DNA from: an uncultured Pirellulaceae bacterium
Lineage (GTDB): Bacteria > Planctomycetota > Planctomycetia > Pirellulales > Pirellulaceae
Assembly: GCA_934278005.1 (NCBI GenBank)
Contig: CAKQWG010000173.1
Location: forward strand, 1-6,657
Reading direction: 5' to 3'
Length of the DNA: 6,657 nucleotides
Shown piece by piece: positions 1 to 5,229 of the stretch. A program made the position numbers and the translations under genes. Position 1 is the stretch's first letter, and each line of letters starts with the position of its first letter. The notes beneath the pieces are model-generated. The model was not told where the DNA came from and ran no database searches. It worked only from the letters and a program-made list of their open reading frames with translations.

Positions 1-2354
1 ACTCGCTTTTCATCGTAGGCGGTCATCAGGTACGGATCAGAGGGCTGATCGCGCGTGACCTGCGTGTCCTTCCACGGCCCTCCGACGCCGCGAGGTTTGC
101 CGAGTTTCCAGAGGTCATCGACCACTCCAGCCCACACGCCGACTCGGCCGTCGGAGCTGCGAAAGATATTTTCGCTGTGCGTCTCACCATCGATGCCACT
201 TAGCAGCAACAACCCGTTGTGAGAACAAAAGTCGTGGATTTCCAAATCGTGAGTGGCGATCGGTCGCAGCTTGGCTAGCCCCTGAGCGTTTCGCGCAGGC
301 AGTTCGTAAAACGTCCCATGGACATTGAGCAGGTCGCGCTCAGTGGCCACCTCGCGGCACACTCGGACGATCCCAGTTCCGCCGGACGGCGCTGCAGGTG
401 TTCGTTCTTCAGAGCCTTCATAGCCTTGGCGTTTGGGGATTCGAAAGCGTCTGCCGTCCTCGACCACGATCACCGACGCGTCATCCACACAGATCGTTCC
501 TGCAGGTTGCGCGACGGCAGCCACGATTTGCTTGGCCGCTTGGGGATTTTCGACGGGGACGATTTCCATGGCTTGATTCATCTCGTAGTAACCCAGGTCG
601 TCGCCGCTAGGGTGCACCGCGGCAACAATACCTAGCTTGTTATAGGCCAAGCTACGCATCACTGCGTAGGAGGCCGCAGGCAGCTTCACCTCGGCCGCAG
701 GCAGCTTCACCTCAGCCGCAGGCGCTGGCGCGGTGGCAATTCCGGCAAATAGAGAATCGTTCTGGGCATGGCGTAGGTCGCGATTTCGGTACTGGAAGTT
801 TGCCGTTACGCCGCGAGCAGCTTCCGCGCAGATCAGGCGGATCCAGGCCCCAGACTCTGCGCTGGTAAAGACATGTGAAACCGCCTCACCAGGCCGGACA
901 GTGATGGTGCGCAGCGGCTCCCAGCGGTTGTTGCCGAGACGATCGACTTCGAGTACGAAGTCCACATCGTGGGACGAAGTGTGACTGAGATGCAATTGCC
1001 GGTAGTCGTAGCCAGAAAACAGATAGGGGTCGCTGATTTGATTTGCCTGCATGTCCTCACGCAACCAAACGCTGCCGCGTCCGATGGCCGGACCGAGTTG
1101 GTCGAGCCTGGCCGGTTCGATGAACCACAGATTGGAATTGGACTGCAGCGCGGCGGCCTGTTGGGCCTTGAAGGGGCGAGTGTTCAAGAACTCCGATTTG
1201 GCTGAGTCGTCGCATCCGAGCACGATCCGTCCTTGCCAGTCGCAGAAGTCACCGACGACTTTCAAGTAGTTTGAGCGCGGGGCGATACCAGCCGAGTTCT
1301 GGCGGGAAAAGCCGACGGGGAATCGCCAAAACGTGCCATGCATCGTCGCCAATAAATCGCCTTCGCCAATCTCGCGGATGCGCGGCCATTCAGTGTTCCA
1401 GCCATGCGCGCCATCGTAACTGTGGCTGGCCTTGGGCAAACGATAGTAGCTCCACTCGCCTTGATCTAGCAGGCCCAAGATCAACGAGCGAGCATCCCAA
1501 CCCAGTGTCCAAATCGGATCGGTGGCGGGATTTTCACTGCCTGTAATGCCTGCTGGTCCTGAGACTTCGGTGAACTGATTGCGGCGCACTAGCTGCCAAT
1601 CGCCTTGGCCGAACCACTGCGCCAGCGCCCCGGCCGAGAGTGTCGGATCGCTTTGAGCCTGGGCTCCCGATTCACCATTGTTACTGTACACGATGCGACC
1701 TTGGCCGGAGTACAACCCCTTGCCATGGTAGCCGAGCAATTGGCTGACGAGTCCGACTTCGGGTGCACCGCTATTGCCGTCACGCACATGGCACTCGACT
1801 TCCAAAGTATGGACGTCGACCGAATACAAGCCTTCCTCCATGGTGGCGTAATAAACTTTGTTGGCTGGGTCGACCAGGTGCCGCGCGGTGCCGGTCAACC
1901 GTCCGTACATCTGGCTCGACGGAATGACGCGAATCTGCTTGTGGTCGTCGATTACATAGGGGCCAATCAGAAGCTGATTCGACTCGCGGTGGATCATGCG
2001 GTTGGCCGGCGTGCCGCCCACGCTCCCAGAAAAAATCAGTTGCTCTAATTCGGGTGTGATGCGATAGAGTTTGTCAGTCGAGCCCGCGGGTCGATGGGGC
2101 GAATAGGTCAGCGCCCACAGGTCCCCCTGCCAAACGACCACGGCGCCAGTTCCGCATTCATTGTCTTGGTTGCGCATTGTCAGGTGCGGGTACACACCAG
2201 AGATCTGCAGCGGCATCTGGCGACGTGCGCCTTGGTTCGCGATTTCCGCTGCGCGTCCCTCTGGTTCGTGTGCTAGTGCGGCCAGGATCAACATTAGCGA
2301 GATCGATCGTGGGCCGAGTCGCAGTCGGCATTTTTGTCGAGTCATGATGGGCAT
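1..2354 (-). CDS. Large exported protein of unknown function, probable beta-propeller with internal duplication; C-terminus beyond left edge
   Basis: One minus-strand frame is open without a stop from 2354 to the left edge (784 codons), so the C-terminus is missing. Two in-frame ATGs compete, at 2354 and 2345. I chose 2354 because GAAGAAG lies 5 bases upstream. Counting from the 2345 Met, residues 4-33 look like a signal peptide: basic RQKCRLRLGPR, hydrophobic SISLMLILAALA, then a likely cleavage after GRAA. The rest is rich in short strands and turns (for example HLVDPANKVYYATMEEGLY at 156-174), typical of a secreted beta-propeller. Residues about 330-450 and 671-781 resemble each other: MHGTFWRFP/VHGTFYELP, DFCDWQGRIVLG/DFCSHNGLLLLS, SDPYLFSGYD/SDPYLMTAYD. 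No catalytic motif is recognisable. It reads like conserved planctomycete proteins annotated as hypothetical, but I cannot name a family. The frame is convincing; the fold is inference. Confidence 0.85.
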   Translation of the reverse strand, partial: MPIMTRQKCRLRLGPRSISLMLILAALAHEPEGRAAEIANQGARRQMPLQISGVYPHLTMRNQDNECGTGAVVVWQGDLWALTYSPHRPAGSTDKLYRITPELEQLIFSGSVGGTPANRMIHRESNQLLIGPYVIDDHKQIRVIPSSQMYGRLTGTARHLVDPANKVYYATMEEGLYSVDVHTLEVECHVRDGNSGAPEVGLVSQLLGYHGKGLYSGQGRIVYSNNGESGAQAQSDPTLSAGALAQWFGQGDWQLVRRNQFTEVSGPAGITGSENPATDPIWTLGWDARSLILGLLDQGEWSYYRLPKASHSYDGAHGWNTEWPRIREIGEGDLLATMHGTFWRFPVGFSRQNSAGIAPRSNYLKVVGDFCDWQGRIVLGCDDSAKSEFLNTRPFKAQQAAALQSNSNLWFIEPARLDQLGPAIGRGSVWLREDMQANQISDPYLFSGYDYRQLHLSHTSSHDVDFVLEVDRLGNNRWEPLRTITVRPGEAVSHVFTSAESGAWIRLICAEAARGVTANFQYRNRDLRHAQNDSLFAGIATAPAPAAEVKLPAAEVKLPAASYAVMRSLAYNKLGIVAAVHPSGDDLGYYEMNQAMEIVPVENPQAAKQIVAAVAQPAGTICVDDASVIVVEDGRRFRIPKRQGYEGSEERTPAAPSGGTGIVRVCREVATERDLLNVHGTFYELPARNAQGLAKLRPIATHDLEIHDFCSHNGLLLLSGIDGETHSENIFRSSDGRVGVWAGVVDDLWKLGKPRGVGGPWKDTQVTRDQPSDPYLMTAYDEKR
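672..713 (-). repeat. Two perfect tandem copies of a 21-bp unit inside the large exported protein
   Basis: A 21-bp unit beginning GGCCGCAGGCAGC occurs twice in perfect tandem (672-692 and 693-713). A partial third copy follows at about 714-723. The length is a multiple of three, so on the minus strand it encodes EVKLPAA twice (residues 545-558 from the 2345 Met), next to an Ala/Pro stretch (TAPAPAA). The reading frame is kept. The position just before the second similar half of the protein suggests a flexible linker of variable length. Confidence 0.9.
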
Positions 2355-2390
2355 CAGCGCTTCTTCGCATGTGGTTTCGAGGACACGAAA

Positions 2391-2396
2391 AGTATA
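2391..2396 (-). promoter_or_regulatory. Candidate -10 box for the leftward exported-protein gene
   Basis: On the minus strand the bases read TATACT, a 5/6 match to TATAAT. This would place transcription start near 2384, about 30 bases before the ATG at 2354. No good -35 box lies at the usual 16-18 base spacing. TTAACC (2426-2421) resembles half of TTGACA, but it is about 24 bases away, which is too far. It is a weak prediction based on position and the -10 match only. Confidence 0.3.
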
Positions 2397-2481
2397 GTGC
2401 AATCGCAGCAGCCCGACATGGTTAAGGTCTGTTTCTACGCATCGCATACCGTGGGCTAGACATCTGTGGTTGAGTCATCTG

Positions 2482-2503
2482 CCAAGGTAAGCGGTTAACC
2501 TGG
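2482..2503. promoter_or_regulatory. Imperfect inverted repeat with a GGTTAACC core, possible operator
   Basis: CCAAGGTAA (2482-2490) and TTAACCTGG (2495-2503) form an imperfect dyad with 7 of 9 positions pairing around GCGG. The right arm overlaps the 8-bp perfect palindrome GGTTAACC (2493-2500). It ends about 24 bases upstream of the rightward extended -10 promoter, where a regulator could act. No regulator gene in the window is known to recognise it, and a dyad of this quality can arise by chance. Confidence 0.25.
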
Positions 2504-2527
2504 AGCGACCCAGCGATTTTGGATTTC

Positions 2528-2536
2528 TGGTATAAT
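2528..2536 (+). promoter_or_regulatory. Extended -10 promoter (TGGTATAAT) reading toward the kinase
   Basis: The sequence TGG-TATAAT is a perfect consensus -10 hexamer preceded by the TGn extension, in an A/T-rich patch (TATAATAAAA) that stands out from the GC-rich surroundings. No convincing -35 hexamer lies 16-18 bases upstream, which is common for extended -10 promoters. Transcription would start near 2543. That gives either a 172-base leader before the kinase ATG at 2715, or a leaderless message for the small ORF that begins exactly there. Sigma70-type recognition is assumed from general bacterial knowledge. Confidence 0.6.
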
Positions 2537-2542
2537 AAAAGT

Positions 2543-2683
2543 ATGCCTGGAACATGTTGGGATCGAATCTGTGAAGTCGTCATTTTCATAGTTGGAAACT
2601 GCTCTGGCCAGGTGGCTATGATGAAGGCGAGACTTAACTGGGCTCGAAAGCGGAATTGCTGCAATCAGTCGACGCTGGGCTGA
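2543..2683 (+). CDS. Possible leaderless 46-aa cysteine-containing small ORF ahead of the kinase
   Basis: An ATG at 2543 opens a 46-codon frame ending at TGA 2681-2683. The product begins MPGTCWDRICEVVIFIVGNC and has five cysteines (residues 5, 10, 20, 39, 40), a short hydrophobic stretch (EVVIFIV, 11-17) and a basic patch (KARLNWARKRN, 28-38). The ATG lies 6 bases after the consensus -10 box, which is about where transcription should start, so it would be translated leaderless. It ends 31 bases before the kinase and is in a different frame. There is no homology evidence; a non-coding 5' leader is the simpler reading. It is listed because of the coincidence with the promoter. Confidence 0.22.
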   Translation: MPGTCWDRICEVVIFIVGNCSGQVAMMKARLNWARKRNCCNQSTLG

Positions 2684-2714
2684 GACTGAGCAGACCGCAG
2701 AAGCGAGATAAGCC

Positions 2715-4175
2715 ATGGATGATAACGCGGAACCGCTATCGCCCGTGGGAGACTCTGATAGCTCGGCGTCGGCTGTGCCTGACAATGAAACGCCTCCCTT
2801 CATCGCTGTTACAGGTTCACGGTCCAATCCCCTAGGCGACTTGCCCGATGTCACCACGGCCAACGCCGCCTACCGTGTAGTTTCCGTGTTGGGCCAGGGT
2901 GGGATGGGAGTCATCTATCGTGGCTATGACCTGAACCTGGATCGAGACGTGGCGATCAAGGTATTGCGCCGCGAGTTTGCCAACACGCCGCGGATCGTCC
3001 AGCGATTTTTGAGCGAGTCCTTGGTTCTCAGCGCATTGCAACATCCTGGCATCGCACCGATTTACACCACGGGTTGCTACGTCGATGGCCGGCCGTTTTA
3101 TGCTATGAAGCTCATCGAAGGTGAGACCTTTAGCCACCTGCTGAAAGAGCGTGAGAATCCACACAGCTTTGCGGGCTTGCGGATCTTCTCCTATGTTTGC
3201 CAAACCATGGCCTACGCGCATGCGATGGGGATCGTGCATCTGGATCTCAAGCCAAGCAATATTATGATTGATACTTTCGATCGCGTGCACGTGATCGATT
3301 GGGGACTGGCCCGACGCATTGGAAGCCCAGACGCCTCCGGTGAGCAGGGTCACAGCGAGCAGGGTCACAGCGAGCAGGGGCACAGCGAGCAGGGTCACGG
3401 AGAGCAGGGTCACAGAGTCAGCCAGGAGTACTCGTCGAGCACTGACGCGAGCGATACGCAGTCGGGCTGCGTTCGGGGCACGCCGGCTTACATGGCACCT
3501 GAGCAGGCGCGCGGCGAGTTGCTCGATGCGCGGACCGATGTGTTTGCTTTAGGGGCTATCCTATGCGAGATTTTGACAGGCAGTCCGATCTATCACGGCA
3601 CTCATCCTCAGGATGTGCTGGCGCATGCTATTCGTGGTGTCACGTCCGGCGCTATCGGCGAGCTGGCCAAAAAAGAAACGGCACAGTGGTTGGTAGGACT
3701 GGTCACGCGCTGTCTCTCGGCCACTCCCAAAGATCGTCCGCATCACGCCGGGGAAGTCGCCCGCGAGTTCACTGACTTTCAGGAATCGACCTCAAACCTG
3801 GCGCATCGCGATATGGTGCGATTCTTCGAACTCTCCCCGGATCTGTTTTGCATCGCTGGCTTCGATGGTTGCTTTCGTCGAGTCAATGCTAACTTCCCAC
3901 GCGTTACGGGCTACACGGAACACGAATTGTTATCGCAGCCTTTTTTGAACTTTGTGCATGCAGAGGACAAGCAGCGCACGATTGAAAAGATGGAGCGGCT
4001 TACACAAGGCCTGCCACTAGAACGCTTCCGCAATTGCTATCTGCATCGCGATGGCTCCATACTAGATTTAGAGTGGGCGGCCCAGTCAGTTGTCTCCGAG
4101 GGATTGATCTACGCTGTTGCCCGCGACGTGACCTCCAAAGGGACCGAGCGCTCAGGGCAACTCGTTGGAATCTAG
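2715..4175 (+). CDS. Serine/threonine protein kinase (Hanks type) with C-terminal PAS sensor domain
   Basis: A 486-residue cytosolic kinase that should phosphorylate Ser/Thr of unknown partners. The start is fixed by an in-frame TAA two codons upstream (2709-2711); the ribosome site is weak (GAGA at 2705-2708). Residues 1-52 are low-complexity. The kinase domain (about 53-355) has the Gly loop GQGGMG (60-65), VAIK Lys82, a likely helix-C Glu101, catalytic loop HLDLKPSN (175-182, Asp177), DWG (195-197), GTPAYMAPEQ (255-264), DVFALG (275-280) and Arg341. ATP-binding and catalytic residues are present, but HRD is HLD and DFG is DWG. The activation segment is long (about 65 residues from DWG to APE) because of five EQGH repeats. 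A PAS domain follows (about 366-473: FFELSPDLFCIAGFDG, VTGYTEHELL, YAVARDVT), and the protein ends 13 residues later with no output domain. No membrane segment is visible, unlike classic PknB. Kinase assignment is firm; the ligand of PAS is unknown. Confidence 0.95.
   Translation: MDDNAEPLSPVGDSDSSASAVPDNETPPFIAVTGSRSNPLGDLPDVTTANAAYRVVSVLGQGGMGVIYRGYDLNLDRDVAIKVLRREFANTPRIVQRFLSESLVLSALQHPGIAPIYTTGCYVDGRPFYAMKLIEGETFSHLLKERENPHSFAGLRIFSYVCQTMAYAHAMGIVHLDLKPSNIMIDTFDRVHVIDWGLARRIGSPDASGEQGHSEQGHSEQGHSEQGHGEQGHRVSQEYSSSTDASDTQSGCVRGTPAYMAPEQARGELLDARTDVFALGAILCEILTGSPIYHGTHPQDVLAHAIRGVTSGAIGELAKKETAQWLVGLVTRCLSATPKDRPHHAGEVAREFTDFQESTSNLAHRDMVRFFELSPDLFCIAGFDGCFRRVNANFPRVTGYTEHELLSQPFLNFVHAEDKQRTIEKMERLTQGLPLERFRNCYLHRDGSILDLEWAAQSVVSEGLIYAVARDVTSKGTERSGQLVGI
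3339..3413 (+). repeat. Five tandem 15-bp repeats encoding (S/G)EQGH in the kinase activation segment
   Basis: Five back-to-back 15-bp units, each a variant of AGCGAGCAGGGTCAC, encode GEQGH-SEQGH-SEQGH-SEQGH-GEQGH at residues 209-233. Units differ by a few bases only: the first and last code for Gly instead of Ser, and one uses GGG for Gly. The low divergence suggests recent expansion by slippage or unequal exchange. It sits between DWG and the P+1 loop, a surface segment that controls kinase activity. Copy number is likely to vary between strains; that is inference. Confidence 0.95.
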
Positions 4176-4265
4176 GCCATCCAAGCCCGGCACCGTTTTA
4201 GGGTAGGATGGAGTCTACGGCGGAGTCTGTTACAACGCCCAGTTCACTTCCTCCAGGTAACCAAC

Positions 4266-5138
4266 ATGAAATCAATGCATCCGTGGCTGCGAACTAGATT
4301 TGCAATTTGTCTCCTCGCGACGTTCACTTTTATGGCTGAGTCTGCACGGGCTCAAGAGAAGCAGGCTCAACCCGTGACGCCTTCTGCTGCGCCGTCTGCC
4401 GCATCTTCGGCCGCGCAGGGGTCGACACCGGCGGCGGCACCAAAAGCGGTGGCACCAGCAGCGGTGGGGGAACGGCCGAGCCGTATGCAGAAGGAATTCG
4501 CGCCGCCCCGAGAAAATCCACAGCTTCCCAACGTACTGTTAATCGGAGACTCTATCTCGATCGCATACACGCTGCCGGTTCGCGAGCGACTTGCGCAAGA
4601 AGCGAACGTATGGCGGCCAGCGGTCAATTGTGGGCCGACGACCCGCGGTGTCGCGAATCTGGATGCATGGCTGGGCGACCGACAGTGGGACGTGATTCAT
4701 TTTAATTTTGGACTGCACGATCTGCGGTGGATGCCTGTGAAAGACGCTGCGCGCGCCGATGGAACGGCGGAGGAAGCTCCTCAGGTCTCTTTGAGAGACT
4801 ACGAAGCGAATCTGCGCAAGATCGTAACTCGCCTAAAGCAGACCGGGGCTACGTTGATTTGGTGTGAGACAACACCAGTCCCCGCCAAGTCGGCGCACCG
4901 ACTTGAGGCAGATGAGGAAAACTACAACGCCGTGGCGGCTAAGGTCATGCGTCAAATGGGCGACGTTCTTACGGACCCTCTGCATGACTTCGCCCAGTCC
5001 AAAGCCCAGCAATTGCCTGCCAATGTGCATTACACACCCGCCGGTTCAGAGCAGTTGGCTGATCAAGTCGCCGCTAGTATTCGTTCGGCATTGGCACATC
5101 GATCCGCCGCTACTCAGCCTGCAGCTACCCAGAAATAG
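4266..5138 (+). CDS. Exported SGNH/GDSL-family hydrolase
   Basis: A 290-residue protein, probably an esterase or deacetylase acting outside the cytoplasm; substrate unknown. The ATG at 4266 has AGG 8 bases upstream. Residues 1-30 are a signal peptide (hydrophobic FAICLLATFTFMA, likely cleavage after ARA or ARAQ). An Ala/Pro/Ser linker follows (about 36-68). The SGNH core runs from about 88 to 277: block I LLIGDSIS with nucleophile Ser96, block II NCGPTTRG (121-128, Gly123), block III NFGLHDL (147-153) and block V ANVHYTPAG (252-260) with His255. Two departures from consensus: the block III Asn is His151, which I recall as usual in related planctomycete proteins, and the Asp of DxxH is Ala252. 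The tail is Ala/Thr/Gln-rich. It follows the kinase by 90 bases with no obvious terminator, so co-transcription is possible. Family is clear; activity is less so because of Ala252. Confidence 0.9.
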   Translation: MKSMHPWLRTRFAICLLATFTFMAESARAQEKQAQPVTPSAAPSAASSAAQGSTPAAAPKAVAPAAVGERPSRMQKEFAPPRENPQLPNVLLIGDSISIAYTLPVRERLAQEANVWRPAVNCGPTTRGVANLDAWLGDRQWDVIHFNFGLHDLRWMPVKDAARADGTAEEAPQVSLRDYEANLRKIVTRLKQTGATLIWCETTPVPAKSAHRLEADEENYNAVAAKVMRQMGDVLTDPLHDFAQSKAQQLPANVHYTPAGSEQLADQVAASIRSALAHRSAATQPAATQK

Positions 5139-5174
5139 CCCTCGTAGGCTTGGCCTGTCGACTATTTAGCTCGC

Positions 5175-5200
5175 TCCCCGCCCGCTCCGTTGGGCGGGGA
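5175..5200. terminator. GC-rich hairpin between convergent genes, probable bidirectional terminator
   Basis: TCCCCGCCC (5175-5183) and GGGCGGGGA (5192-5200) are perfect reverse complements, giving a 9-bp stem with 7 to 8 G-C pairs around the 8-base loop GCTCCGTT. It lies 36 bases after the SGNH gene stop and 29 bases past the stop of the convergent ceramidase-like gene, the expected place for a shared terminator. Neither side carries a run of T, so it is not a textbook intrinsic terminator. It may act with Rho, or protect transcript 3' ends. Confidence 0.6.
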
Positions 5201-5229
5201 CGCTATGAGAATAAAGACGCGGCGCTGAG

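Noticed and set aside
1605..2048. 147-codon plus-strand frame
   Set aside because: It is antisense to the continuous minus-strand exported protein and has no recognisable motif; a shadow frame in GC-rich coding DNA.
2551..2558. AACATGTT palindrome just after the predicted transcription start
   Set aside because: The symmetry does not extend beyond 8 bases, a size expected by chance, so it is not called as an operator.
2495..2863. 122-codon minus-strand frame across the divergent intergenic region into the kinase 5' end
   Set aside because: It overlaps the kinase start and the consensus rightward promoter, and its product shows no domain or plausible ribosome site.
2832..3413. 193-codon minus-strand frame opposite the kinase, starting with a hydrophobic VTLLAVTLLAV-like stretch
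   Set aside because: The apparent hydrophobic segment is the reverse reading of the 15-bp kinase repeat. The rest lies opposite conserved kinase motifs, and it has no domain of its own.
3339..3413. Short repeats considered as a CRISPR array
   Set aside because: The 15-bp units are contiguous with no spacers and encode an in-frame peptide repeat within a kinase.
4176..4217. Possible terminator stem CCATCC/GGATGG between the kinase and SGNH genes
   Set aside because: Only 6 pairs with a loop of over 20 bases and no T-tract after it; too weak to call.
4367..4627. 86-codon minus-strand frame opposite the Ala/Pro linker of the SGNH protein
   Set aside because: Its Ala/Gly-rich composition is the mirror of the linker codons and no functional signal is present.
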